NCBI GenBank assembly: GCA_021794205.1
Contig: JAJYRH010000003.1
Span: forward strand, 62,001-126,000
Length of the DNA: 64,000 nucleotides
DNA from: a bacterium
GTDB taxonomy: Bacteria > Vulcanimicrobiota > Vulcanimicrobiia > Vulcanimicrobiales > Vulcanimicrobiaceae
Reading direction: 5' to 3'
Shown here one piece after another: positions 51,688 through 61,459 of the stretch. Every line of letters begins with the position of its first letter. Positions within the stretch are counted from its first letter, which is position 1. The translations under genes and the position numbers were made by a program. Below the pieces are notes generated by a model that saw only the letters and a program-made list of their open reading frames with translations, was not told the DNA's origin and searched no databases.

Positions 51688-52969
51688 TATGCGCGCCGTC
51701 GAGCGAGAACAGTTCGCCGAGCAGGCGCGTGAACGCGAGCGCCTCGCTACGGTCGCTTCCGGCTTTTTCGCGAATCGTCGTGACCGCCGGGTGCAAGAGT
51801 TTCGACAGAATCGTCAACGACGAGCCGACGATCAGCATCCGTTCGCGCGGCGTGAGATCGGGGAGGCGCGCGAAGAGCCGCTCGATCTCGGCAGTGCGAA
51901 TCGCTTCCGCGCGTTCGGTCAAGGCCGCGATCGTCGGCACCGTCGTGCGCGCTTGATACCACGTGCGAAACCGCTCGAGGTATTCGACGATGATCTCTTC
52001 GACCTGCGGGATCGCCTGGCGACGGCGCTCCAATCGATCGTCGACGAGAGACTTCAACGTGTCGATATCTAAAAGCGTTACGCCGTCGATATCGGCGATG
52101 TCGGGATCGCTATCGCGCGGGACGGCGATATCGAGAATGAGGAGCGGCCGCTCGGGTCGCCGCGACATGGCTTCGGCAACGTCGGCGGTCGTGAGCACGA
52201 AGGTGCTCGCCTCGGTGGAACTGATGACGACGTCGGCGGCTTCGAGGATGGAGACGATCTCCCGCAAATCGTGCGCGATTCCCGAGCCGAGCTCGCCGAC
52301 GAGCTCCTGCGCGCGCGTGTGCGTGCGATTGGCGACCAATAACGTGCCGACGCCGCGGCTGCGCAGGCGCCGCGCGGCGCTGCGCCCCATCGCTCCCGCG
52401 CCGATAACGGCGGCGCAGCGATCCTCGAGCGAACCCATCCGCGCTTCGATAGAATCCACCGCGGCGGTCGCCACGCTCGCAGATTCCTCGCCGATCGTCG
52501 TTTGCGTGCGCGCGGCCTTTCCCGCGTTCAACGCTTCGCGAAAGAGCTTGTGCATGCTGCTGCCGCAGGCGCCCGCGCGCTGTGCGTGGAGATACGCGCT
52601 CTTCACTTGGCCGAGAATCTCCGCCTCGCCGATCAGCATCGAATCGAGGCCAGTGGTCACGCGCAGGAGATGTTCGACCGCCTCGCGCCCCAAGTGCGTG
52701 TAGAGATACGATTCGAGATCGAAATCGATGGTACCGTGCCGAAATTGCGTGAGGAAGGTTTTGATCTGTTCGGCGCCGCGTTCGAATTCATCGACTTCGG
52801 CATAGATTTCGAGCCGGCCGCAGGTCTGCAACATGACCGCTTCGTTGACCGCATCGTAGCCGTGCAGCATTTGCAGCGCTTCGGTCATGCGCGAGGTTGG
52901 GAACGCATGGCTTTCGCGCACGCTTACCGGCGCCGTATGGTGCGAGAGCCCGATACAAAGAACCGGCAT
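51671..52969 (-). CDS. hemA: Glutamyl-tRNA reductase
   Basis: 432 residues. Catalytic Cys50 in MLQTCGRLEIY; GLSHHTAPVSVRE at the start; GAGAMGRSAARRLRSRG for NADPH; C-terminal dimerisation helix region. First step of the C5 heme pathway, glutamyl-tRNA to glutamate-1-semialdehyde. Lies 6 bases past hemL and overlaps the next gene by 17 bases. Confidence 0.97.
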   Translation of the reverse strand: MPVLCIGLSHHTAPVSVRESHAFPTSRMTEALQMLHGYDAVNEAVMLQTCGRLEIYAEVDEFERGAEQIKTFLTQFRHGTIDFDLESYLYTHLGREAVEHLLRVTTGLDSMLIGEAEILGQVKSAYLHAQRAGACGSSMHKLFREALNAGKAARTQTTIGEESASVATAAVDSIEARMGSLEDRCAAVIGAGAMGRSAARRLRSRGVGTLLVANRTHTRAQELVGELGSGIAHDLREIVSILEAADVVISSTEASTFVLTTADVAEAMSRRPERPLLILDIAVPRDSDPDIADIDGVTLLDIDTLKSLVDDRLERRRQAIPQVEEIIVEYLERFRTWYQARTTVPTIAALTERAEAIRTAEIERLFARLPDLTPRERMLIVGSSLTILSKLLHPAVTTIREKAGSDRSEALAFTRLLGELFSLDGAHNGRLR

Positions 52970-52975
52970 CGGCGG

Positions 52976-54271
52976 CTACTCCGCCTCCATCGAGGCGAGC
53001 GCCTCGTCGGCCGCGTGTAGCGTCTGCTCGATTTCGTGCGTCGTATGCGCGGTAGAGAGGAAGCCCGCCTCGAATTGCGAGGGGGCGAGATAGACGCCTC
53101 GCTCGGCCATCGCGTGGAAAAAGGCCGCATACGCTTTGGTATCGGCGCGCATCGCGCCATCGAGATCGAAGACGGGTTCGTCGGTAAAGTAAAAACCGAA
53201 CATCGATCCGGCGTAGCCGCCGGTGAACGGGCGCCCGTGCTTGGCAAAGAGTTCGCGCATACCTTCGATAAACAAACGCGCGAGGATCTCCAAACGTTCG
53301 TAGAGCGTTCCATCGTCGCGAACCGCTCGCAGCGTCGCCAAGCCGGCGGCCATCGCAAGCGGATTTCCCGAGAGAGTGCCCGCGTGAAAGATCTTCCCGT
53401 CTGGGGTGAGCTGGGACATAAGATCCGCGCGTCCGCCGAACGCGCCGACCGGTAGGCCGCCGCCGATCACTTTGCCCAGCGTCGTGATATCGGGGCGAAT
53501 GCCGAGTCGCTCCTGCGCGCCGCCGCGCGCGATGCGAAAACCGGTCATCACTTCGTCGAAGATCAACAACGATCCATGCGCGTCGCAGATCGCTCGTAGG
53601 CCCGGCAGAAATTCGGGGCGCGGCGCGATGAAGCCCATATTGCCGACGTAGGGCTCGACGATGATCGCCGCAATCTCTTTGCCGCGCTCGGCGAATGCGG
53701 CGCGAACCGCTTCGATATCGTTATAGGGAAGGACGATCGTATCGGCGGCGGTCCCTGCGGTTACACCGGGGGAATTGGGAACCCCAAGCGTGAGCGCGCT
53801 CGATCCCGCGGCGATGAGAAACGTGTCGGCAGCGCCATGGTAGCAGCCGGCGAATTTAACGATCTTCGCGCGCCCGGTGACGCCGCGCGCGAGACGCACC
53901 GCGCTCATCGTCGCCTCGGTGCCGCTGGAGGTGAAGCGAATGCGCTCGACCGAGGGGAGCATCGATGCGATGGTTTCGGCGAGATCGCTCTCGGCTTCGG
54001 TCGGCGTACCGAACGAGCTGCCGCGCGTCGCAGCCTGCGAGATCGCTTTGACGACGGCGGGATGCGCGTGCCCGAGCAAGAGCGGCCCCCACGAGAGGAC
54101 GTAATCGATATATTGGTTGCCGTCGAGATCGAAAACATGCGCGCCCGCTCCGCGTTGCATGAAGATCGGGTTTCCACCGACGGATTTGAAAGCGCGAACC
54201 GATGAATTGACGCCACCGGCGATCGTATTGCGCGCGCGCGCGAATGCCGATATCGAACGTTCGTAACTCAT
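52976..54271 (-). CDS. hemL: Glutamate-1-semialdehyde 2,1-aminomutase
   Basis: 431 residues. PLP enzyme with Lys267 in [24 protein letters not shown], and the N-terminal [16 protein letters not shown]-like segment ([12 protein letters not shown]). Makes 5-aminolevulinate from the HemA product. ATG 54271 overlaps the mobA stop by 4 bases. Confidence 0.97.
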   Translation of the reverse strand: MSYERSISAFARARNTIAGGVNSSVRAFKSVGGNPIFMQRGAGAHVFDLDGNQYIDYVLSWGPLLLGHAHPAVVKAISQAATRGSSFGTPTEAESDLAETIASMLPSVERIRFTSSGTEATMSAVRLARGVTGRAKIVKFAGCYHGAADTFLIAAGSSALTLGVPNSPGVTAGTAADTIVLPYNDIEAVRAAFAERGKEIAAIIVEPYVGNMGFIAPRPEFLPGLRAICDAHGSLLIFDEVMTGFRIARGGAQERLGIRPDITTLGKVIGGGLPVGAFGGRADLMSQLTPDGKIFHAGTLSGNPLAMAAGLATLRAVRDDGTLYERLEILARLFIEGMRELFAKHGRPFTGGYAGSMFGFYFTDEPVFDLDGAMRADTKAYAAFFHAMAERGVYLAPSQFEAGFLSTAHTTHEIEQTLHAADEALASMEAE

Positions 54272-54846
54272 CGTGAAGGGTACCGTTCCTGCAATTGCGA
54301 CCAGTCTGCTTCGGTGTTGACGTTGAGAAAAAGCGCCTCTGGAAACTCGACGTACGCGACGCGCATGCTTTCGAGTAACGCTCGAGGGCCCTCATTCGCG
54401 TTCGATGCCGCCGCGGCCCGCAACGCGGCGCGCCGATCGTAGAGCGCGCAGAGCGGTTCGATCCCGCCGAGGTGCTTCGGTACGACCGCTTCGATGCCCG
54501 GCGCGCGCTCGGCGAGGAGCCGCTCGGGTACGTCGCGCGTGAGGAGCGGCAGGTCGGCGGCGAGGGCGAGAACCCAGGGGCTCTCGATCGCGCCGAAGGC
54601 GTCGAGCAGCGCGGGCAGCGGGCCGCCACCGGGATGGCGATCGGCGAGAAAGGGCACGCCGTAGCTCATCGAGATCGCGCGCCGCTCTTCGCGCCCGAGA
54701 ACGACGAGGGGGCCGAGCGAGCGCCCGAACGCAACGGCTCGTTCCATGAGGGTGCCGCCGCCGAGCGGGCGTTCGAGTTTATCGGGTAACCGTCGCGCTT
54801 CACCGCCCGAGAGCAACGCGACCGTGAAATCAGCGGCCTCGACCAT
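54268..54846 (-). CDS. mobA: MobA-like molybdenum cofactor guanylyltransferase
   Basis: 192 residues of a nucleotidyltransferase with [13 protein letters not shown] near the start (MobA form LAGGxSxRMGxDK, here altered), then [25 protein letters not shown] and [11 protein letters not shown]. It would convert Mo-molybdopterin to the bis-MGD form needed by formate dehydrogenase. A fit to other NTP transferases is possible. It overlaps hemB by 17 and hemL by 4 bases, an unexpected place for a cofactor gene. Confidence 0.85.
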   Translation of the reverse strand: MVEAADFTVALLSGGEARRLPDKLERPLGGGTLMERAVAFGRSLGPLVVLGREERRAISMSYGVPFLADRHPGGGPLPALLDAFGAIESPWVLALAADLPLLTRDVPERLLAERAPGIEAVVPKHLGGIEPLCALYDRRAALRAAAASNANEGPRALLESMRVAYVEFPEALFLNVNTEADWSQLQERYPSR

Positions 54847-55804
54847 GGCGACGCGCGTAATCGGCGGCGAAATAGGTGATGATGATATCGGCGCCCGCGC
54901 GCGTGAACGACGCCATCAGTTCGTCGATGGTGCGCTCGCGCTCGAGCCAACCGCGTTCGAAAGCCGCCTCCATCATCGCGTACTCCCCGCTCACGTTGTA
55001 AACCGCGATCGGCGTATCGAAGCGGTCGCGCGCGCTGCGGACGATATCGAGATACGCGAGTGCCGGCTTGACCATGACGATATCGGCGCCTTCTTCGATA
55101 TCGAGCGCGATCTCGCGCATCGCCTCGCGCGCATTCGGCGGATCCATTTGGTACCCGCGCCGATCGCCGAATTGGGGCGTCGAGCCCGCGGCTTCGCGAA
55201 AAGGCCCGTAGAACGCCGAGGAATACTTCGCGCTATAGGCCATGATGCCGACCTGCGTGAAGCCGGCCTCGTCGAGCGAACGACGGATCGCGCCGACGCG
55301 TCCGTCCATCATATCCGAGGGAGCGACGATATCGACGCCGGCGCGCGCGTACGAACGCGCGACGGTTGCGAGCAGCGCGACGGTTTCGTCGTTGCGCACG
55401 TCACCGTTCTCGTCGAGCAAACCGCAGTGCCCGTGATCGGTATATTCGCAGTTACAGAGATCGGCGATCGTCAGCATTTCGGGGATCGCGGCTTCGATCG
55501 CGGCGATCGCGCGCTGCACGATACCGTCGTCGGCGGCGTTGCGTGAAGCGACGGCATCCTTGTGCGCGGGGATACCGAACAGCAAGACCGCGTTCACGCC
55601 CAATGCGTAGAGACGTTTCGATTCTTCGACGCACTGCGCGAGCGTGTAACGAACGACGCCCGGCATCGAGGATATCGGGCCGGCATCGGCGTCGCGCTCG
55701 ACGACGAAGAGCGGCGCGACCAGCGCGTCGACCGGCGTCCGGTGTTCGCGCACGAGGCTGCGCAGGGCGGGAGTGCGGCGAAGGCGCCGCGGGCGATGAA
55801 GCAT
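54830..55804 (-). CDS. hemB: Porphobilinogen synthase (ALA dehydratase)
   Basis: 324 residues. Zinc-site cysteines C117, C119 and C127 (DLCNCEYTDHGHCG) identify a zinc-type enzyme; Schiff-base lysines lie in YSAKYSS and MVKPALAYLD. Condenses two aminolevulinates. It starts 4 bases after the preceding fusion gene. Confidence 0.97.
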   Translation of the reverse strand: MLHRPRRLRRTPALRSLVREHRTPVDALVAPLFVVERDADAGPISSMPGVVRYTLAQCVEESKRLYALGVNAVLLFGIPAHKDAVASRNAADDGIVQRAIAAIEAAIPEMLTIADLCNCEYTDHGHCGLLDENGDVRNDETVALLATVARSYARAGVDIVAPSDMMDGRVGAIRRSLDEAGFTQVGIMAYSAKYSSAFYGPFREAAGSTPQFGDRRGYQMDPPNAREAMREIALDIEEGADIVMVKPALAYLDIVRSARDRFDTPIAVYNVSGEYAMMEAAFERGWLERERTIDELMASFTRAGADIIITYFAADYARRHGRGR

Positions 55805-55808
55805 ACCG

Positions 55809-57725
55809 TTAGGGTGAGGCGAGCAGGCTCACAATGCAAGCGGTAAAGGCGTCGATCTCCGGAATCGGCGCGACCGCATCGGGAGGGAGCCCGGCGCGCT
55901 CGATCGCGCTCGCGGATTCGGGGCCCATCGCGACGACGAGCGGGCGTACGCCGTGTTCCCTCCACAGGGCAAGCCAAGGCCCCGCAACCGTTGCGGCGCC
56001 GCTCGAGGGGATCGCGAGCAGATCGACCGGCGCCTCGCCGGGCTCCTCGCCCGCGCGGAGCTCGCTCACGGTGGCGCCGAGCGAGCGAAGGTGGAGGGCG
56101 ATGCGGCTCGCGCGCTCTATGGTGCGCGGCAGAACGATGTGTCGCCCGGCGAGCGGACCGCTCCGCGGTAAGAGGCGTGCCGCCCCACGCGCGAGCAACT
56201 CGCGGGCGAGGGCGCAGCCGAGCTCGTCGGCGTCCCGGAGATCGCTACAGCGGGCGCGCAGCTCGGCGGCAACGGCGGGGGCGCTTCCCTCCAGGGAGCT
56301 GACCAGGCCGAGGAGGACGAGCTCCTCGCCCTCGTACGCGCCGTGGATTCCGACCGGCGCCGTGCAGCCCGCACCGAGTTCGCGGAGTGCGGCGCGTTCG
56401 GCGACGACCGCTCGTTCGGTCGCGTCGTCGTTGAGCGCGGCGCGAAGCGCCCCGGCGAGCGGTGCGTCGAGCAACGTCTCGACGGCGAGCGCCCCCTGCC
56501 CCGCCGCCGGCAGCAAACGTTCGATCGGAAACGGGAGGGTATGCGTCGCGCGCAGACTTAAGCGCCGCAGCCCCGCCGCGGCGAGCACGATCGCATCGTA
56601 TTCGCCTTCGCGGAGTTTACGCAATCGCGTATCGATGTTGCCGCGAATTTCGACGTAGTCGAGATCGCTTCGCAGCGCGCGTAATTGCGCGCGACGCCTC
56701 GGGCTCGAGGTGCCGACGCGCGCGCCGGCCGGAAGCCCTTCGAACGTCGGATAGCGCTCGCTGCAGTAGAGATCGCGCGGATCCTCGCGCGCGGATATCG
56801 CGGCGAGTTGCATCCCCGCGGGAAGCGCGCTCGGAAGATCTTTCGCCGAGTGCACGGCGTAATCTGCTCGTCCTTCAGCGAGCGCGCGTTCGAGTTCTTT
56901 CACAAAGATCGCTTGTACGCCCATCGCGGCGAGCGCGCTGCTGCGGTCGCGGTCGCCGACGGTCGTGAGCGCGAGCATCGTCGTCGCAATGCCGCTGCGA
57001 GCGAGGCGTGCGGCGACGTGGCGCGATTGCCATAACGCGAGCGCGCTACCGCGCGTCGCACAGACCGCACTCCCGGTCTCGGGAGCGGTGCCGTCGGCGA
57101 GGACCGTTGCGGCGGTCGCTTCGACCGCATCCTCGATGCGGTTGCGATCCATCGCGGCGAGTTCGTCGAGCGGCAACTCCGAGAGCGCGCGCATGACGAC
57201 GGCGCGTTGCGAGGGCGAGAGCGTTTCGCGCACGTAGCTGCGCGCGATGGCGAGCGTCCGTGCCGCAGCATCGTAGCGCGCATCGAAATGCAGTGCGATC
57301 TCGCGAGCGATGCGTTTTGAGAAGGCGGGCGTACTCGCGCCGGAGTCGATACTGAAGGTGAGTTCGCCGACGCGGAGCACGGCGGGCATCGTGACATCGC
57401 CGCGCGTCGGTTCGGTGGCGTCGATCGTGAGAATACCCCGCTCGCGTGCCGCGCGCACCGCCGCCTCGTTGACCGCCGGGTTATCGGTCGCGGCGACGCA
57501 GAGGAATGCGCCGTCGAGATCCTCTTCCCGGAAGGCGCGGCGCTCGCAGCGTACCTCCGGCTGCGCGGCGAGAAAGCGTTCCATCGCCTCGCCGATCGTT
57601 GGGGCGACCACGAAGAGGCCGGCGCCCGCTTCGACAAAAGTGCGAGCTTTGCGGGCGGCGACCGCGCCGGCACCGAGTACCACGACGAGTCGCCCCGCGA
57701 GGCGAAGGGAGAGCGGAAGCGACAT
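55809..57725 (-). CDS. hemC: Three-domain tetrapyrrole protein: precorrin-2 dehydrogenase - porphobilinogen deaminase - half HemD
   Basis: 638 residues from ATG 57725. Residues 1-200 are a SirC/CysG-N module (LRLAGRLVVVLGAGAVAARK, ATDNPAVNEA): oxidation of precorrin-2 and iron insertion. Residues 220-520 are HemC (ATRGSALALWQS, HSAKDLPS, GTSSPRRRAQL, and LGAGCTAPVG with Cys454 for the dipyrromethane cofactor). Residues 524-638 resemble one lobe of uroporphyrinogen-III synthase (LAGRHIVLPRTIERAS ... VAMGPESASAIE), about half the normal length. A second full HemD is in cobA-hemD. It heads the heme operon. Confidence 0.92.
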   Translation of the reverse strand: MSLPLSLRLAGRLVVVLGAGAVAARKARTFVEAGAGLFVVAPTIGEAMERFLAAQPEVRCERRAFREEDLDGAFLCVAATDNPAVNEAAVRAARERGILTIDATEPTRGDVTMPAVLRVGELTFSIDSGASTPAFSKRIAREIALHFDARYDAAARTLAIARSYVRETLSPSQRAVVMRALSELPLDELAAMDRNRIEDAVEATAATVLADGTAPETGSAVCATRGSALALWQSRHVAARLARSGIATTMLALTTVGDRDRSSALAAMGVQAIFVKELERALAEGRADYAVHSAKDLPSALPAGMQLAAISAREDPRDLYCSERYPTFEGLPAGARVGTSSPRRRAQLRALRSDLDYVEIRGNIDTRLRKLREGEYDAIVLAAAGLRRLSLRATHTLPFPIERLLPAAGQGALAVETLLDAPLAGALRAALNDDATERAVVAERAALRELGAGCTAPVGIHGAYEGEELVLLGLVSSLEGSAPAVAAELRARCSDLRDADELGCALARELLARGAARLLPRSGPLAGRHIVLPRTIERASRIALHLRSLGATVSELRAGEEPGEAPVDLLAIPSSGAATVAGPWLALWREHGVRPLVVAMGPESASAIERAGLPPDAVAPIPEIDAFTACIVSLLASP

Positions 57726-57771
57726 GATGCGGCATGGATTCCGCACCGCCGTGCGAAACTCTGCTCGGCGC

Positions 57772-59421
57772 ATGCAACGTCCTACTCGCGCTGCGCTTCT
57801 CGGCGCGCTCGCCTCGGCGCTCCTGGTGCTGCCGGGGCTCGGAGCTGGCACCCTTTGGGACAACAGCGAGACGATTTACGGCGAGGTCGCGCGCGAGATT
57901 CTCCTCACGCACGACTGGGTCGTCCTTCACTACAACGGGCTGCCGTGGTTCGTTCAGCCGCCGCTCTATTTTTGGCTCGCGGCGATCTGCGCGAAGATCT
58001 TCGGCCTCACGTCGTTTGCGATGCGCCTTCCCGCCGCACTCGCGACGATCGCTATGGGCGCGATGACCGGATATGCGGTGGCGCGTCAACTCGGATCGCG
58101 CGTCGGCGTCTTCGCGGCGGCGATCCTTTCGAGCTCGCTGATGCAGGCAATTATCGGGCGCCTCGCCATCATGGATGCGCTGCTCGATTGTGCGGTGGCG
58201 ATGACGGTCTTTTGGTGGTTTCGCGGATTGCAGACCGGCAAACGGCGTTACTATATCTTCGGTGCCGTCGCCGCGGGCTTTGGATTTCTGGCCAAGGGGC
58301 CCGTCGCTCCGGTCGTCGCCCTGCTGGTGGTCCTCCCATACGCGCTCTGGAACCGTCGCGTCGAACGCACGGCATGGCCGAGTCCGGCGACGTGGTTGTG
58401 GGGAACGCTCGCCTTCGTTCTTCCCGTCGCACCGTGGTTTGGGGCGCTGATCGCGCGTACGGGCATCTCCTCGGTCGTTACGCTGATCGGGCATTATACG
58501 ATCGGCCGTTATACCGGCGTCATCGAAAATCAATCCGGGCCGGTTTGGTATTATCTCCCCGTGCTGATCGTCGGATTTTTCCCATGGATCGCACTACTTC
58601 CGAGCGCGGTCGTCGATGGCGTCGGACGGTTGCGGTTGGGAGAGAACGACGAACGCGCGCGGGTTTTGCGCTTGGCATTTTGTTGGGCGGTGATGCCGCT
58701 ACTCTTTTTCTCGTTCGCGCGCACGAAATTGCCGAATTACATCGCGTTGGAGTTTCCGGCGATTGCGGTGATCTGTGCGATCTATCTTGACGGGCTACTC
58801 GAGCGCTCGCGCGTTCGCGCCGCGCTCGTTGCGACGATGGCGGTGCCGTTGGTGATCGGATTGCTGGCGATAGCGGTGGCGATCTTCGCGCGCGATAACC
58901 ATCTGGGCGAGCCTCTGGCCGTGTTGCGCCCGGCGCTGACGGCGATGGGCGCGACGATTGCGCTGGGCGGAATAGCTATGGCCGCGATGCTGATGCGCCG
59001 CGCGAGCGCACCGTTCGCGCCGTTCGCGCTGGCACTGGCGATGGCGGTCGCGATCGACGTGCTCGGCTTGGTCGCGCTTCCGCGCGCCGAACTCTTCAAA
59101 CCGGTGCCGCGCCTCGCGCGCATCGTGGATGCGCTCCGTCGGCCCGGCGACGTCGTCGTCGACGGCGGCATCGTCGGCGGTGGATCGCTGCTGTTCTACA
59201 CGCGCCCGCCGGTCGCGCTGCTCGCGCTCTTCAATTCCGATATTGGTGCGAATACGCCGACGCTGCGCGACGTCGTTTGCACCGCGCCGCGTGCGTTCGT
59301 CTTCTTTACCGGCACCTCGGTCGCATCGCAACCGACCTTCGGCCGCGCGACCCGCGTGATCGCGCGTAGCGGCAACGTCGCGGTAATGCGCTATAGCGGG
59401 CCGCCCTGCCGGCCGCAGTGA
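57772..59421 (+). CDS. ArnT-like glycosyltransferase, GT39/GT83 membrane family
   Basis: 549 residues. DNSETIYGEVAREIL near the start is the acidic loop of lipid A/dolichyl-phosphate type transferases (ArnT/PMT). Then VVLHYNGLPWFVQPPLYFWL, KGPVAPVVALLVVLPYALW and about eleven membrane spans. It should move a sugar from a polyprenyl phosphate donor to a lipid or protein in the periplasm. Divergent from the sirC-hemC fusion by 46 bases; ATG 57724/57727 are alternatives that would overlap it. Confidence 0.85.
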   Translation: MQRPTRAALLGALASALLVLPGLGAGTLWDNSETIYGEVAREILLTHDWVVLHYNGLPWFVQPPLYFWLAAICAKIFGLTSFAMRLPAALATIAMGAMTGYAVARQLGSRVGVFAAAILSSSLMQAIIGRLAIMDALLDCAVAMTVFWWFRGLQTGKRRYYIFGAVAAGFGFLAKGPVAPVVALLVVLPYALWNRRVERTAWPSPATWLWGTLAFVLPVAPWFGALIARTGISSVVTLIGHYTIGRYTGVIENQSGPVWYYLPVLIVGFFPWIALLPSAVVDGVGRLRLGENDERARVLRLAFCWAVMPLLFFSFARTKLPNYIALEFPAIAVICAIYLDGLLERSRVRAALVATMAVPLVIGLLAIAVAIFARDNHLGEPLAVLRPALTAMGATIALGGIAMAAMLMRRASAPFAPFALALAMAVAIDVLGLVALPRAELFKPVPRLARIVDALRRPGDVVVDGGIVGGGSLLFYTRPPVALLALFNSDIGANTPTLRDVVCTAPRAFVFFTGTSVASQPTFGRATRVIARSGNVAVMRYSGPPCRPQ

Positions 59422-60272
59422 TCGCGGCCTTTCACCAGTGCGACGTTTTCACCGATCGCCTTTTCGGTGGTAATCCGCTCGCCGTCGTGCCCGCTGCCGA
59501 CGGTCTCGATACCGCAACGATGCAGGCGTTCGCGCGAGAGATGAACTGCTCGGAGAGCGCCTTCGTCCTGCCCCCGCGCGATCCGCGCGCCGCGTTTCGC
59601 GTGCGGATCTTTACTCCCGGGCGCGAGTTGCCGTTCGCCGGGCACCCGACGATCGGAACGGCGTTTACGTTGCACCGCCTGGGGATGCTCGACGCGAATG
59701 CGTTCTCATTCGAGATGGAGGCCGGCCTCATTCCAGTGCGGCGGGAAGGGAATCGTTTTTGGTTGACGCCGCCGGTGCCGACGCTCGGCGACGCGCTCGG
59801 CGAACCTGCGGCGCTCGCGCGCGCGCTGGGGATCGACGCTGCAGCGGTGAGCGAACGCGCGCGCATCGTCGGATCATTTTTGTGCGTTCGCCTGCGGAGC
59901 CTCGAAGCATTGGCGAACGTCGATCCCGATCGCGCCGCACTGCGCGGCATCCTCGAGCGACGCATCGCCGACGGCAACCTGCTTCCATTCTTTTTCGATT
60001 CCGGCCGCGCTTGGGTACGAATGTTTGCCGATATCGCCGAAGGAATCGGCGAGGATCCGGCAACGGGGAGTGCGGTTGCGCCGATGCTTCACGCTCTCGC
60101 CGCCTCCGGGGCGCTCGCGCTGCAGATGCAGGGCGTCGAGATCGAACAAGGGAGATGGATCGATCGGAGGAGCACGCTTCATGCGCGCCTATCGTGGACG
60201 GGCTCGGATATCTCGAGAATCGAGGTCGGCGGCGATTGCGTGCACGCCTTCTCCAGTGAGATCGCGCTTTAA
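59418..60272 (+). CDS. PhzF-family isomerase
   Basis: 284 residues, GTG start overlapping the glycosyltransferase stop (GTGA). FHQCDVFTDRLFGGNPLAVV, catalytic Glu in MNCSESAFV, GHPTIGTAF, and EDPATGSA are PhzF/YddE hallmarks. Known members isomerise phenazine precursors; most are of unknown substrate. No phenazine genes are close by. Confidence 0.9.
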   Translation: MIAAFHQCDVFTDRLFGGNPLAVVPAADGLDTATMQAFAREMNCSESAFVLPPRDPRAAFRVRIFTPGRELPFAGHPTIGTAFTLHRLGMLDANAFSFEMEAGLIPVRREGNRFWLTPPVPTLGDALGEPAALARALGIDAAAVSERARIVGSFLCVRLRSLEALANVDPDRAALRGILERRIADGNLLPFFFDSGRAWVRMFADIAEGIGEDPATGSAVAPMLHALAASGALALQMQGVEIEQGRWIDRRSTLHARLSWTGSDISRIEVGGDCVHAFSSEIAL

Positions 60273-60778
60273 GGACGTGCGGTAAAACGCAGGTGAACGC
60301 TCCAGTCTTCGATCGCGTCGCTCCCGGGAGTGGCGTCGCGGACGTTGCGTACGGTGAAGTTCCACGCCGTCGTCATGCCTATGCGCGTGGGTAGGCGTGG
60401 TGCGGCGACGTGACCGGCGGGGAATCTCCCGGCGAATCCGATGCCGCACGGGATCGTCGACGAGCTGCCGCCGCCGAGAAGTTCACCCGGCGCGATCGAC
60501 GTGCTGAGAAATTCATGCTGCGCGGTGCGCGTTAGAAAGATCGATCCCTGGATCGGCGTCGTTGCGTCGCCGTAGGTGCCCGTGCAGGGCGGGTCGCTCT
60601 CGCTCACGGTGAAGGTCGCCGGTGCCTCGAACTGGAGGATGCCGCGATCGATCGAGGCGCGTGCGTTGCGAATGCGCTGAACGTACGCGCCTCGTTCGCC
60701 GGTGTCGGCGTCGCGTACGCGCACCGCGATCGTGCCGTTCATGATGATGCCGAACGCGGCCGCGACGAGCAGATGCAT
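60269..60778 (-). CDS. Exported protein of unknown function
   Basis: 169 residues. A short hydrophobic N-terminus (LLVAAAFGIIMNG), then GTIAVRVRDADTGERGAYVQRI and a cysteine pair (PPCTGTYGDA and TIPCGIGFAGRF). C-terminal motif TAWNFTVRNVRDA. No family recognised. It begins 2 bases after the stop of the next gene upstream (60781), so the two are a pair, and it shares its stop region with phzF. Confidence 0.6.
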   Translation of the reverse strand: MHLLVAAAFGIIMNGTIAVRVRDADTGERGAYVQRIRNARASIDRGILQFEAPATFTVSESDPPCTGTYGDATTPIQGSIFLTRTAQHEFLSTSIAPGELLGGGSSSTIPCGIGFAGRFPAGHVAAPRLPTRIGMTTAWNFTVRNVRDATPGSDAIEDWSVHLRFTARP

Positions 60779-60780
60779 GT

Positions 60781-61329
60781 CTACGGCGTAACGACCGGAT
60801 GGAGCAATCGATAGACCGGAGGATAGCCCGGATCGTTGTTGGCGGTGTATCGCAGGAGCAACTTCACCAGCGGGTCGCTTTTCGTTGGTTTGGGAACGTT
60901 GACGATCGCGTAATACACCGTCATCCCCTGGCCCGGAAAGAGGTTGCTCGAATTTAACGGCGCACCCGTTTTCGAGAACGGGATCTCGTTGCTCGTTGCG
61001 CTGGTGCCGTCTTTGTAAAATGCGGTGATATCGAGTCCGGGGACTCCGGCCTCGCCGCTCTGCGTGTTTTTCACCGGGACTTCGAAGACGAGATAGCCGT
61101 TCGGGGCCGATGCGGTGGCGACGTAGGAGACGATCGCTCGAGCGAACGGATCGCTCGCCGCGACCCAGCGAATCGCGTGGATGCGATAGTTGAAGCCCGT
61201 GATATGGAACTGTTGATTCATCCGGAGCATATCGCCCTTGAGTTGGGCACGCCCCGGGACGGTCGGTGCGGCGATCGCAGTCGAGAATGAGAGGGCGAGG
61301 AGCGCCGCGATGGCAAGCATGCGTTTCAT
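60781..61329 (-). CDS. Exported beta-sandwich-like protein of unknown function
   Basis: 182 residues. Signal peptide MLAIAALLALSFSTAIAAP. The mature part has WVAASDPFARAIVSYVA, YLVFEVPVKNTQSGEAG, LDITAFYKDGT and GQGMTVYYAIVNVPKPT, a pattern of DUF4352-like or immunoglobulin-like exported domains. GGAAGG precedes ATG 61329 by about 5 bases. Co-oriented with the 169-residue exported protein. Confidence 0.65.
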   Translation of the reverse strand: MKRMLAIAALLALSFSTAIAAPTVPGRAQLKGDMLRMNQQFHITGFNYRIHAIRWVAASDPFARAIVSYVATASAPNGYLVFEVPVKNTQSGEAGVPGLDITAFYKDGTSATSNEIPFSKTGAPLNSSNLFPGQGMTVYYAIVNVPKPTKSDPLVKLLLRYTANNDPGYPPVYRLLHPVVTP

Positions 61330-61404
61330 CGGTCCTTCCTCCCACGCCCCCTCCATCGTTTCCTCTAGCAAGGCAAGCGTATCCCCCAATTTCGACCTCG
61401 AGGC

Positions 61405-61435
61405 AAAAAAAGAGCGCCCCCCTTCGGGGGCGCTC
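61405..61435 (-). terminator. Rho-independent terminator of the cytochrome b/c gene
   Basis: On the minus strand GAGCGCCCCC pairs with GGGGGCGCTC around GAAG, followed by seven T. It lies 25 bases past the stop at 61460. Confidence 0.9.
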
Positions 61436-61459
61436 CGGAACGCGGGGAGAGCGAGAACG

